DNA from: Crambe crambe
Lineage: Eukaryota > Porifera > Demospongiae > Poecilosclerida > Crambeidae
Reading direction: 5' to 3'
NCBI GenBank assembly: GCA_963924555.1
Contig: OZ004583.1
Coordinates: 5,985,501-6,049,500 of the forward strand
Length of the DNA: 64,000 nt
Shown here: piece by piece, positions 21,913-32,299 of the stretch
Layout: each line of letters starts with the position of its first letter
Numbering within the stretch: the stretch's first letter is position 1
Translations under genes and position numbers: made by a program
The notes under the pieces: model-generated
Databases searched by the model: none
Told to the model about the DNA's origin: nothing
Seen by the model: only the letters and a program-made list of their open reading frames with translations

Positions 21913-22492
21913 TATTATTATTCTTATTATTATTCTTCTTAGACAACCATATCTCTCGAACCACTCAAGCTACAGCTATGATTTCTGGATAAATCCACTC
22001 CAAATTCTACGAACTACGATCTTTTCTACCAAACTTCTATAGGATAAAATTGCTAGAAAAGCACTTGCACTCGTAGCTCTAGTCCCACAAAGTCTGTACC
22101 TCTCTTCCTCAGAAAATGTATTACGACAATAGGGCTAAATTTTCTATGGTTACAACGCAGATAGCATGCGCGAAATGTATTAGCTTAATGGGCGTGACGT
22201 CACATGACGTAGGCAGTTTCCAATCCTGTTCCGTGTCTACTATCTATGGTCCTAGGTATAGGTATAGCTATGTAGCTAGAATAATGATGATGATGATAGA
22301 CTACTGTATCGACTCGGGGATTTAGATTCAACAAGGTAGACTCTATTTCGGCATCTACCTCCACCTTGACTCGTTGATAATGATTGGGCTGGTATGCTAT
22401 TGGAGAACTATTCTTCTTTCATCTGTCCCTGCATACACATAGAAGAATGAACTCTATACATAGCTAAAACCATAAAAGAGAGGAAAAAAGAC

Positions 22493-22795
22493 CAGGAACA
22501 AGTAAGGGAAAAAGCATTTCGTGAAATGAAAAAAGATGTAGGGATGACCACTGCTCAAAAAAGTAAGGAAACAAGAAGGATGGAATCTTTGTTCTGTATA
22601 TCCAGCCAACAATCCCTACATATACGTACATTACTACACTATAATCTGAAGCTACCCGACGTATATGTAGGGATTGTTGGCTGGATATACAGAACAAAGA
22701 TTCCATCCTTCTTGTTTCCTTACTTTTTTGAGCAGTGGTCATCCCTACATCTTTTTTCATTTCACGAAATGCTTTTTCCCTTATGCTCAAGTTAT
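22493..22795. mobile_element. Foldback element, family 3 copy b
   Basis: The arms match 21598-21912 except for a missing GGGATCAAT segment, lost in both arms. Symmetric loss in both arms suggests that arms are corrected against each other or copied from one another. The surrounding 21.4-21.6 kb and 22.3-22.5 kb flanks are also duplicated. Confidence 0.9.
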
Positions 22796-22799
22796 GTCG

Positions 22800-23640
22800 A
22801 CATATTGTGCAAAGTTCTAGCTATAACTGCAGGATGTGGTTATAAAGGGTATCACCTTGTCCACAAGGTTGGTTTAAAGGGATCTGGTAGTGAGAGACCA
22901 GGTGGGTGTGGCTGGCGCCTATGAGCATAGATACTACTAGGGCAATGTACAACATTTGAGTAGCAGCGAGCAAGCGAGCAAGTATTCCTATAGGCTGTCT
23001 GATAGCTATTCATTTGTGTTTTCAACTCCTTAGAAGATTTTGATATGAGTTTATATGTAAGTGGCAAGCAGCTGCATACATGAAAAACTGTAATGCTTAC
23101 CTCAAAGCACCTAGTGCTTACAAGCTGCTTAGATAAGCCTCCCAGCCTACTGCTGTAGAAATGTTGAGCTGATAGTTCATTTGTGCTTTGCTGTTGAGTT
23201 ATGTGTAAGTGGCAGGCAGCTGCCATGCATAGAAAGCTAAGTACTTACCACAAAGCACTTATAGTCAAGTGGCTTAGGAGCATATTTTAGGGAAATGGGG
23301 ACAAAGCGGATAAAAGCACCAAATTTATTTTGGCAACTCCTTTGATAGTAAACTTCACTTTTGAGGTAGGAGCCACCCCTGTATGTGAATAGAACCCAGG
23401 ATTTTTACTGATGAAACATTTTTCATCCTTATAATACGATATCCGCAAAAATAAATATTTTCGCGACACATAATAAATCTATTGCGAAATTTAAAAACGC
23501 GAAAATATAATTTGCTACTCTGATCTTCTTTTGATAAAATTTCATGAAGGTGCAAATTCTGGTGAGTAATACCTGCATACTTAGCATGTGCTTGCCTATG
23601 CAAGTTTGTGCATGTGCCTAGCTGTAGTGTAGTGCATTAT
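22800..23640. other. Intergenic or intronic, repeat scraps
   Basis: Contains GAGACCAGGTGGGTGTGG (like 19785), GAGCAAGCGAGC words shared with 27965, and two related segments at 23040-23130 and 23200-23290 (TATGTAAGTGGCA-GCAGCTG). No supported gene is seen. Confidence 0.5.
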
Positions 23641-23693
23641 ATGGAGTGTTTATGAGCAGCTGTCACAGATTCTGTTTGGTGCTCACTACAGTG

Positions 23694-24553
23694 ATGGATT
23701 GGACACTGTGTATAGTCTGTCAGCAGAAATCTCATGAGATACTCAAGTGTCCCTTGAATGCAGAGGGTCCTGGAGACAAATCAGAACCTTACAGAACATT
23801 CCTGACAAACGTCAAACAATTCAAAGAACTAAATCAGCTGCCTGTACCACTCAAATTTGGACTAGACATAGATATGGATCAACTGGTAAGGAATCAAGCT
23901 AAGTGGCACAAATCTTGCCACTTGAAATTCAGTGCAAGCAAGCTGCAAAGAGCAATTAGGAAGAGAGAAAGAGACGAAATCACTGACAACAGTAGTGCTA
24001 CAGGCAAGAGGCGACGTTTACATCGCCAGCTTCTGGACAAGAGCAACTGTATATTCTGTGGAAAGCAAGATGGACATCTCCATGAGTTCAGGACTCTTGA
24101 TGCAGATGATAATGTAAGAAGAATGGCCAGAGATCTGCAAGATACAACATTACTGACCAGGATTGAGGGTGGTGACCTAACAGCACTAGAGGCGAAATAT
24201 CATCTCGCTTGCTTAGCTGGACTCAGAAATAGGCATCGCTATTTTCTCAGGCAAAGGCAGGGCTCCCAAGGCAATCCAGAAGAAGGTGAAACTGAAGTAA
24301 GAGCCTTTGTTGAACTGATAAATCATGTGGAAAATGCTGTGATCAGTGGTACTTTCTCTTTAAATTTTCATCATTGCGCCAAATGTATGAAAACCGCTTG
24401 CATGATCTTGGCATCAGTAAAAAGATCAACAAAGTTCGATTTAAAGAACGAGTTCTGGAATACTTTCCCAATGCCCAAGAGCAAAATGATGGAAAGAATG
24501 TGATATTTGTTTTTGAACAGGGAATGCAGAAAATGCTCAAGAGGTCTGCAGAA
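23694..24553 (+). pseudogene. Zinc-binding transposon-associated ORF with frameshift
   Basis: A plus-strand ORF starting MDWTLCIVCQQKSHEILKCP. It contains RNQAKWHKSCHLKFSASKLQ, then SNCIFCGKQDGHLHEFRTLD, VRRMARDLQDTTLL and KYHLACLAGLRNRHRYF. CxxC...HxxxC pairs suggest two zinc sites. I know this family only as uncharacterised proteins abundant in cnidarians and sponges. At about 24358-24365 the frame breaks. The downstream frame resumes as LRQMYENRLHDLGISKKINK and FVFEQGMQKMLKRSAE before a stop at 24553-24555, consistent with one lost T in TCTTTAAATTTTC. The family continues well past this point, so the copy is truncated as well. It lies in an intron of gene B, on the opposite strand. Confidence 0.65.
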
Positions 24554-24599
24554 TGAGACTCTAAGCATACATAGCATAAAATTAACCCAATTACTGGGA

Positions 24600-25190
24600 G
24601 TGTGCAAAGCAAATATAATATAAGCAGAACTTTACAAAAGTTTAGCATAATATATAGCAAAACTACTATTCCTACTTCGCTCCCAAGGAAGCCTAGGAGT
24701 GAAGAAGGAATAGTAGTTTTGTAATACTATTGCCGTGATTCTTGAGGGTACGGGTAAGGGGTTACTAGACTCACTTATTGCTGAAGGGGGAGTGAAGAGT
24801 AGGGATTTAAGTTGATATAATATGGGCACGTTTATTGAAATTAGGAGGGCTAGGAGTGATAGGAATGCAGCTACTTATTTAGAAGAAATTTTTTGCGCTC
24901 ACTTGTGAAAATACATGTACTTACACAAAGGCTCAGTCATGGACACCACGATGTATGGGACTTCAGAATGTTACATCTAAGCAATGCATAGAATTAACCA
25001 CCATTATCTGTCTTTAAGCAAATATAAGCTGAACTCTATCAAAGTTTAGCCACACAGTAAATTTTCCCACTTCCACATGGTCATACTGAGAAGCTTATCA
25101 ATCCCACAAGTATGCAGTTGGTCAGATTGAACATGAAATCAGGGCTATAGCTGCAGAGACCATATGGATGACCAATGAAGTGGGGCGTGT
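24600..25190. other. Intronic sequence with a short foldback
   Basis: AACTACTATTCCTACTTCGC and its near-reverse (GAAGGAATAGTAGTTTTG) form a small hairpin at 24659-24722. A lone foldback terminus (AGAAATTTTTTGCGCTCACT) is at 24882-24905. No gene is seen. Confidence 0.5.
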
Positions 25191-25197
25191 GACCTAC

Positions 25198-25313
25198 CTG
25201 AGGTGGGTGTGGTTGGTGTGAAGCATTAGGAGGACATGGAGGAGGAGGAGGTTGTAATGTAGGATAGAGTGTCGGAGGAAAACCAGAAGGAGTAAGAAGT
25301 CCTGGAGGAGGGT
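25198..25313 (-). CDS. Gene B exon 3, Pro-rich linker
   Basis: Exon of 116 nt, phase 1 in and phase 0 out, between acceptor TATCCTTCCAG and donor CCTCAG then GTAGGT. It reads DPPPGLLTPSGFPPTLYPTL, then QPPPPPCPPNASHQPHPPQ. It directly follows the 2A exon, so Gly-Asp-Pro-Pro begins the downstream product after its first Pro. It is low complexity and likely disordered, separating the skipped leader from the Death-fold exons. Confidence 0.65.
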
Positions 25314-25379
25314 CTGGAAGGATAAAGAGTAAACAAAAGAGGTTATTATTCATTTAATAAGGTGGCAGTACAACTTTTA

Positions 25380-26540
25380 TTGTTGACATAGTAATAGCTC
25401 CATAGAACAATCCCTATACTTTGTTTAGCTACATTTTGCTCAATCTTAGACCAGGCAAAGTTGATTCCTTGTTCCTCATCAGTCAATTTCAGTTCAATAT
25501 TTCTCACCAGATACTTTCTTAACATTCAGTGAGTGAGTGAGGGAGGTCACAAATTGAGCCAAATAAAAGGTGTATTTTGTGGGGGTGTGGCTCATTTAGT
25601 GAAGGAGGTGTCCAGAAATATATTTTGAAGCTTCAGTCGTTTAGTATGAGGTAGGTCTTCACTCGCATCAGTTTCAAAATCAGGAAATGATTATTGGTAA
25701 CTAGGTATGAACAGCAGAGACACAATCAGAGCAAACCGAAAGAATACGCTGACTATTTGCCTGACTAATGCACAAAACACTGCTACAGTGAGAGGTGCCG
25801 GTAAGCACTACTGGCAGCCCGCAACAATGACGTATGAGCAGAGATGCATATGGAACAAGGACACTTGAAATGAGGTCATCTGATGAGAAGTTTAAAAAGA
25901 AGTAAGACCAGAGAACAGTTTTTTTTCCCTAATGGTGACTAGATTCACATAGGTAGTTGTATAAAACATTATCCTCGCTTCATGAAGCTCGTGTTGCAAT
26001 GTTTAATCACAATCGAGAATTTAGTGAGACTACTAAAGCTGAGCTGTTCTTGATCAGAACACTAGCTTTCATTTCTAAATAATGAACACCTCACGGGCAG
26101 ATCATGAACTTGAGCATTACTTACCATTCAAAGTGTACAAGCCATCCATAGCTAATAGGTACCTAGACTAGCTTAGTTCTGACCTCTGAAAAAATGCTTT
26201 TTGTTGAGAACTTCAAGCATTCGAGAGTCATAATAACTAAGTTTTTTCACATGCGTGTGTTATGCTTAATAGTTACTTTGTAGAGCTGACTGTACTGAGG
26301 AAGCAGCTTTTTATCTGAGTGAATTAGATGCTAAAGCGATGTCACACTGCACAAAATGCTACACATTCAATCATGACATGGAACAAAGCTATAGTACGGC
26401 CCAATTATGAGAACAAGAAACCATGAAAAAGTGTGTGCTTCCGTGTTGAGTCATTCAGCCTCAAAAATTCTCCTGCATGATAAGAATTACACATAGCAAT
26501 GTTTTCTTGAAAATCCAACTTTATTTTATATTAGTCCTAT
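25380..26540. other. Intron 2 of gene B, no gene seen
   Basis: No exon with paired splice sites and no recognisable protein was found. The sequence carries short purine-rich and AT-rich stretches only. Confidence 0.5.
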
Positions 26541-26600
26541 GGAAGGTCATAGGTCATCCCTACATACGTAGAGAGTGCTATTGCGCTCTCTGATATCAGT
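26535..26600 (-). mobile_element. Element end with terminal palindrome, twin at 49108-49185
   Basis: ATTAGTCCTATGGA, GGTCATAGGTCATCCCTACA and AGAGAGTGCTATTGCGCTCT occur together, as they do inverted at 49108-49185. CGTA is inserted between the CCCTACA word and the palindrome. Confidence 0.75.
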
Positions 26601-26809
26601 ACATATACGTTTGCATAATGAGGGTGAAAAGTCATTATATCACTAGTGTGGGGGGCTTGCTTCACTCCCCCCAATAATAGTCGGTAAGTTATCATACCAT
26701 AATACAGATTCCATTCCACATTGATTATAATCATATAACTAGCTAAATGAGGTAGCAAAAAATTTAAAAAGTGCCCTTCTGGGCTCCTATACATGTACAT
26801 TAAACTCAC

Positions 26810-27130
26810 CAGGACCAGGGTTAGTTTCAACGTCACCAGCCAATATCAATAACAAGGAAGTCACCACCTGATGATCAGAATAATGAACAGTGCGGAAAAC
26901 TCTTCTCCTTCGATAACACTTCCAGTTATCTCTAAGAGGTAATATCACAGCGGAAACATTTCCATTTGTGATAGTGCAGCCATATCGGTGATTAGTACAC
27001 ATGGTACATGAGCAGTGTGGACCATTACGAAAGCGAGTCTTGGTCGTCCCTTCAGATTCAGTCACTGCAAGCTTCCACCACAATACTGTCAGCAAGTAGT
27101 TCAAATAAAGCACGTATCTCAGAAGTTCAC
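26810..27130 (-). CDS. Gene B exon 2: hydrophobic, Cys-rich segment ending in a 2A-like ribosome-skipping motif
   Basis: A 107-codon phase 1-1 exon between acceptor TTTTTTACACTGTGTAG and donor CCTG then GTGAGT. It starts GELLRYVLYLNYLLTVLWWK, a likely second membrane segment. It then has a Cys-rich stretch GPHCSCTMCTNH, a basic WKCYRRRR, HYSDHQVV, and ends LLLILAGDVETNPGP-G. DxExNPG/P is the full 2A consensus, with the hydrophobic helix that normally precedes it. At such sites the ribosome omits the Gly-Pro bond, so the leader (exons 1 and 2, 176 residues) should be released and the rest begin with Pro. 2A-like sequences are known in some metazoan non-LTR retrotransposons and in sea urchin NLR proteins. 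The paralogous exon at 52048-52365 conserves the motif exactly, along with WWKLA, the CSC/TNH cluster and YRRRR. Confidence 0.85.
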
Positions 27131-27662
27131 CTACACAGTGTAAAAAATGATCAATCAGACCCTCTGCTTTTCCACTTCTGTTTGTTCAAATTAATCTCCC
27201 ACAAGGAGGACTATGACCTTCTAGCCTCAGCCAAGTGTTTTGTGGTGCACATTACACCTTCCTATGTATGTAGCTGCCTGGTTGGAACTTCCAACAGCAA
27301 AATTTTAAGGGGTAGTGAAAATAAGTTGGAGTCTATCAACTCTAAAAGTAAAAGCTCACTTGCAGTCAAATATTGCACATGACCCTAGTATGATAAATAG
27401 CCTGCCTCCCTAGATAAACAACCATAATTATAACTGACCACCATGCTGGACACTCAGCTAAATAAACATAAATGAGTAGGTGGTGGTACTGTCCATTGCA
27501 GGTTGGAAGGTTTGGGGAATAGGTGGATACATTTTGTCCTATGGTTTACACAACTGCATGGATTGTATAGGACATGAAAGGATCAGGTTTCTTAGGTCCT
27601 TGTAAGCCACTACCTATTTCTCATTCCTTACTGACAACCATCCTGAAATCTACAGTATGTGG

Positions 27663-27830
27663 ACAGGAAGCAATGAATTTAATCACATTGGCCTATGTAG
27701 GTGGTCCATAGTAGACAGGAAGCAATGAATTTAATCACATTGGCCTATGTAGGTGGTCCATAGTAGACAGGAAGCAATGAATTTAATCACATTGGCCTAT
27801 GTAGGTGGTCCATAGTAGACAGGAAGAAAT
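27663..27830. repeat. 52-bp tandem repeat, three units and a partial
   Basis: ACAGGAAGCAATGAATTTAA recurs at 27663, 27715 and 27767, and partly at 27819, at an exact 52-bp period. The units are essentially identical, suggesting recent amplification. It lies in intron 1 of gene B. Confidence 0.9.
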
Positions 27831-28070
27831 GCCTCATCAGAATTCACTGACATGGGGGAGGTTTGCTCAGCCTTACATTCACCTCTAGCTTTATAGCATT
27901 ATTCTCGTGCAGTCGCATTAAAAAACTTAGAGCTAGATAAGAGTGAACTAAAAGTAATAATTTCAGCGAGCAAGCGAGCTGACTCTCAGGTCATGACTCA
28001 TTGAAATTGTAAATATATATATCAAGGTCTAGACTCCAAAATGCCCCAGGCATTAGTATATGTGTCTATA

Positions 28071-28218
28071 GCCCCGTTTACACGGGGGTTCTAACCCGGA
28101 TTCGCTTCGTGTGCGAATGGTACCAACCCGGATTCCAATCCGGGTAGCCCAACCCATATCAATTAAGTGGATTGGAATCCGGATTGAATCTCAACCCGGG
28201 TTAGGCGCGTGTGGCTTA
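28071..28218. mobile_element. Foldback element in intron 1 of gene B, copy at 57335-57500
   Basis: Words GTTTACACGGGGGTTCTAAC, AACCCGGATTCCAATCCGGG and TGGATTGGAATCCGGATTG form nested hairpins. The gene A copy at 57335-57500 is also in intron 1, soon after exon 1. The flanking word AATTTCAATGAGTCATGACC is present next to both, but inverted. Confidence 0.8.
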
Positions 28219-28513
28219 TGTGGTATGTGTCCATGTGTCGTGAATAGTGCCTTGATTGATTTCTACAGTCTTAGGGGGTAGGCTAGGTGATTGGATTGTA
28301 GGCACTAGGCTTTAGCTATCTATCTAAGTGCTTTGTGGAAAGCATTAGAGCTTTCATGTATGTAGCTGCCTGCCAATCAACAGCAAAATCTTCTCCTGGA
28401 GTTGAAGCACAAATGAATATCAGCTCAAAAAGCCTATAGGAATACTAGCTTGCTGGCTGTGACTCAAATGTTGCACATTGCCCTAGTCTTAAACACTAAA
28501 CCGTAATTCATAC

Positions 28514-28724
28514 CTGAATTCAATAAATGTTCCATCTTGAGAGCATACAAAAAGATGACTGCTATCAACAACCACCATAAGGTCAAAATGAAAGGAATGA
28601 ACCAGACATGGCGGGAAATGGCCGAGTAGCTTCTCTGTTTTGGCTTGTGGCCTTGGAAGCAGTAATACTGCCTCAGATACCGGACTCGTGATTTCCACAA
28701 GTCCACCAACTCAGTCCTGATCAT
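28514..28724 (-). CDS. Gene B exon 1: N-terminal membrane-anchor exon
   Basis: Coding starts at ATGATCAGG (28724), not at the TTG further upstream. The gene A copy has the same ATG, and an acceptor (TTTTTTGTCAG) precedes it in both, so a 5' untranslated exon is likely. The exon gives MIRTELVDLWKSRVRYLRQY, a basic linker (GHKPKQRSYSAISRH), a membrane span (VWFIPFILTLWWLLIAVIFL) and MEHLLNS. The donor is TTCAG then GTATGA, phase 1. The positive charge before the span predicts a cytosolic N-terminus. It is about 80 percent identical to the gene A exon 57921-58131 and exactly the same length (211 nt). There is no cleavable signal peptide. Confidence 0.8.
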
Positions 28725-28799
28725 CCTCCCACGATCTGACAAAAAATAAAAGCTTGGCTTGACGGAGGTTAGTAAATAATTTGCCTACCTGAATCTCGC

Positions 28800-30280
28800 A
28801 ACAAACAAACAAAAATGGACCCTTGAATTCTGACCTTTGACCCCACCTATGGGCGTGGCAGGAGTAAATGTCACATGGCTATCAGTCTATTACTATTATT
28901 AAAGTGTGTGCAGTCAATGTGAGCCTCCTCTGTGACAGGTCTGGTGTTAGTTTCAGATATGCTATCATAGTGACAGCCTAAGCTGTGTAATAGTTCAAAG
29001 TGGTCTGGTCTGTTGAAACATAGGTACTGTACATTATCTATGCTTTCATCAACTGCTTCGCTCGCCGATTGAATATGTTACACGAACATACCCTAGTACG
29101 CTACCAGAACGAGATGACATGTCTGCCGAGATGCCGAGTCTCGATCTCGTGGGGTGGGGTCTTATTTGAATCTGAGCATGCGCAAAAATGGCGGGAATTT
29201 AGAGCTGATTTCAGGGTAGATGGTCTTGAGATGTGCAATAAAAATTTAGCTAGAAATTGAATTATAGGTAACTGTCAGAGCCCAGTTTTAAAAGAGAAGG
29301 CTGTGAATGCCAGTCCCTTGTATACTGCAACTTTCTCCCCCAATTTTTTTATTTGGCAAGATAGCAAGCTGGTTACATTCCTTCATCCTTTATCCTTTTC
29401 AAAGCTGTAATATTAAATGATCGATTGTATATATATTTTCAGAGGATGAAGAATTATGTGGGTTTGTTTAAAGGTAGTATTTTAACTATGCCCATAGTAT
29501 AATAGCTGCACCTCCCATACTGTATGTAGCAGTGAGTAGTAAATCTTTTTCACTGTTATAGCTACATACGTACAGCATATATAGCTCTACACTATATACA
29601 CCTTTTGATCGGAACCATGCAGACTAGATTAGATTGTCTTCCATGTCTCATGACAGTCATGCCTTCGAACGTTGCAAATCAGTAATTTGAGTGCTATTTC
29701 TGTATACAAAAGACCCATTTATTTCTTCTCCTGTCCCCTTCCTTCCAGGAAAGGTCTAACTAACTACCAGTAAACTTACAGAGTGATGCTGCAGCATCCT
29801 GAGATTGAGGCAGATCGTATGAAGGTGTAGTGGATGTTCAGTAGCTAGGCAGGAATCATTCAATGTGTATAACTACTTACTCCACATGCTCCATACTAGA
29901 GAAAGGTCAACAAGCTACTCATTCAACAGGTTTCCTCGGCATTTCTTGTTTCATTTATATCAACAGGAATTGACTAGCTACATTCGGCAAGACTAGATCT
30001 TTGAGGGTGTGTACTTTTGTTTCTCAACTAGCTATGGGCATGCATGCGCCAATGGCAGGAGTTTAAAATATTTTTTCTATTTCAGTGATAACAATAGAGT
30101 ATATAGTTACTTTAAATTCTAAACTTTAGCTGCAGGTGGTTGATCAGCTCTGGGGAGGTCACACATCATGCTGTAACAAGAAAGGAATTATAATCTATTA
30201 TGACATCTGGGAAGCTTCCATAGGTTATGCTCATTGAGCATGGTTTGGTCAACAATTAAAGTGTTGTAGCTATGTAGTCT
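28800..30280. other. Region between genes A and B, no gene seen
   Basis: This should contain the promoter and 5' untranslated exon of gene B. I cannot place them with confidence. A fragment of the 3240-3560 repeat is at 29046-29097. Confidence 0.45.
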
Positions 30281-30285
30281 CTCAC

Positions 30286-30540
30286 CTTTCATATACTTGG
30301 TGGTCACATCCTCAGCAAGTGCATGGTAACCTGCATCACTGAGTGCCCTGGCATATCCATCCCAATCAAGAGCAGGGTTAAGGCACACCATGATCTCAGC
30401 CAGGGCCTGCTTAGGTGCAGTTCTCACTCGACTTGATTCTGTCTATTAGTGATTCAGGAAGAGAGAGAAATAGTGTAACTTATCCCAATCTTCCACTTCC
30501 TCTAACACCTTGCTTATTCTCTCAATGCTGAAGTTAGAAT
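30286..30540 (-). pseudogene. Decayed Death-fold exon (type III), probable relic 3' exon of gene A
   Basis: It retains the acceptor (TCATTGACAG) and donor (GAAAG then GTGAGA) of gene B exon 10 and aligns with it over the whole length. It starts DSNFSIERISKVLEEVEDWD and ends ALSDAGYHALAEDVTTKYMK. Between them are an insertion of about 11 nt and a loss of 2 nt, and the restored frame runs through TAA TAG in tandem. The exon is thus 9 nt longer than its functional relative but cannot encode a complete fold. Its place upstream of gene B and downstream of gene A suggests it was once the last exon of gene A. Confidence 0.75.
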
Positions 30541-31014
30541 CTGTCAATGATGAATATGAAGATTACTCTCATCCTCTCATCTATTCGTACATACAGGTTT
30601 AGTTTTAGTGAAGTGAGCACTGTATTAATAGTGGGGGAATATTATAGTATTTTGCACATAGCTACATGAGCTGCACTGCTATGTATGCCTATTGTAATGG
30701 ATCACTAACAACGCACGGTCAATCTAGCAGCCGACTCTTTACCTCCAAAAACCAGGCTTCTCTAGTATACTAGCATGAAATAACTTTTAAAACCAACGAC
30801 TTTAAAATCTCATTAATTTTCTAGCACTGAAGCAGTTTTCGTTCCAGTTACACTTCAAAATAGTCCTATCAACAACAACTTTACTCACTATTATACCATT
30901 TGGCCAAGCAAAGGAAGCTAGCTGGTTTTACATAAAATGTGCCATGTGTTATTTTCAAATTGAATCATGTTTGCCCCCGAGAAACAACTAATCTATTCGG
31001 CATGAGGAAAAAAC

Positions 31015-31210
31015 TTCAAAAAAAAAGAAGTAGGAACGAGCCAAAAAATTAAGCAGGTAGGGATAAGGAAGGAAGTGGGGTATGTCTTTGTTCTGTATAT
31101 CCAGCCAACATAATATGTATATATGTTACTGCACTATATCTGAAGCTATACCCATAGCTTATGGCTTAAGTATGTAGGGATTGTTGGCTGGATATACAGA
31201 ACAAAAGATT
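31015..31210. mobile_element. Degenerate foldback element, family 3
   Basis: TTTGTTCTGTATATCCAGCC and GTAGGGATTGTTGGCTGG, then ATATACAGAACAAA, keep the inner stem of 21598-21912. The outer arms are lost or decayed. Confidence 0.75.
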
Positions 31211-31599
31211 GACCTTGAGCAACTAAGTTACTGTTTCTCTGGTACTATCCAGTGTAATTCATAATGGCTGCTGTGAAAAAATGAGCAGCTATGATAAGCT
31301 AGCCTAAAAATTCAGATGAGTTCAATGTTCCATTTCCAAATGGAATCTCTTTCTTGCCTCCTCCCTGCATGATGTAACATTATAATCTTTTGTAACATTA
31401 TAATCTTTAGCTTGATAGCTAGGTAAACAGTTGGGGGGTGGGGCAGTGCAAAGAAGAATAAATTACTTTGTCTAGTATGCTTTCTTTTATCTTTTATACA
31501 AACATAGTATCTCTGTGGGTGAATGATACCTCCTTCAATCTACGTAGCTAGCTATGTATTGTTTTGAGTAGGTATGTATGTGGGTATAACTAGTAGTAG

Positions 31600-31600
31600 T

Positions 31601-31641
<41 letters not shown>
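31600..31641 (+). repeat. (TTG)n microsatellite
   Basis: About thirteen uninterrupted TTG units followed by TTTTGGGGGAGGGGG. Confidence 0.9.
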
Positions 31642-31642
<1 letters not shown>

Positions 31643-31771
31643 TGGGGGAGGGGGATCTTTACACCCTGGTTTTATAGTAGATGAATCAGGGGTAGCTAGC
31701 TAGCTATCTATTCTGGATGAGGACCAGTTATAATAGATTCTATATCTATAGGTAGTAAGAATTTTACGTAC

Positions 31772-31993
31772 TTTTCATTGTCTCTGATGAAGTAATGGAC
31801 AAATGGCTTTGGAAATCCACAGAAAGGCATCCATGCAGACTGGCTGTATGACCCCATATTCTCATAGAACACCCAGTCTTTTGATCCAGAGCCGATATCT
31901 CAGCAGACTCAATTTTACCAATCTTATCAGCTGCACATACAGAGCCCCACATATAAACAGTCTTGGACTTTTCATTTGTGGTTTCTTGACAAT
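31772..31993 (-). CDS. Gene A candidate exon, weakly RCC1-like
   Basis: A 74-codon phase 1-1 candidate exon between acceptor GACTCTAG and donor GAAAA then GTACGT. It reads NCQETTNEKSKTVYMWGSVC at the start, IGKIESAEISALDQ in the middle, then CSMRIWGHTASLHGCLSVDF. VYMWGS is reminiscent of RCC1-type blades as in RCBTB proteins, and the following spacing fits loosely. The similarity is weak and the acceptor choice was guided by phase (another AG lies 5 nt earlier). A decayed partial duplicate (GAAAGTACAAATGAAAGGTC then GGGGCTCTGTAG) lies just upstream on the same strand at about 32165-32240. Confidence 0.35.
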
Positions 31994-32299
31994 CTAGAGT
32001 CTGAACAAAACAAGTACTGGTAAGCAGAACCACATTCAAAGCCCTTGGATTTGTGATTTCTAGGAAATTACTTGAGCTATTTGTCATTACAGCTTATGCA
32101 TGGATGGATGGTAATGGAATTCATTTTTGCTGTTGTTGGATATGACCAAGAAAATCATTTACCTAACACTGTAATTTCTAGTGGCTATACTACAGAGCCC
32201 CATAGCTGGTTAGAGACCTTTCATTTGTACTTTCTTCACACAGCAACCCACAGAATTGGTCTTTAGTATACAATACAATAGCTAGTGGTGTTATGATAA

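Noticed and set aside
21430-22924. Pairs of plus and minus ORFs of similar sequence (FPYFFEQWSSLHLF)
   Set aside because: They arise from the two arms of foldback elements, which read the same on both strands. There is no protein evidence.
26810-27130. 2A exon as a viral insertion
   Set aside because: No viral capsid or polymerase sequence is nearby, the exon has splice sites, and it joins in phase to a host-like exon. A retrotransposon origin remains possible and is noted in the findings.
28489-28698. 69-codon minus ORF overlapping gene B exon 1
   Set aside because: It is an alternative frame of exon 1. The other frame has the conserved membrane anchor shared with gene A.
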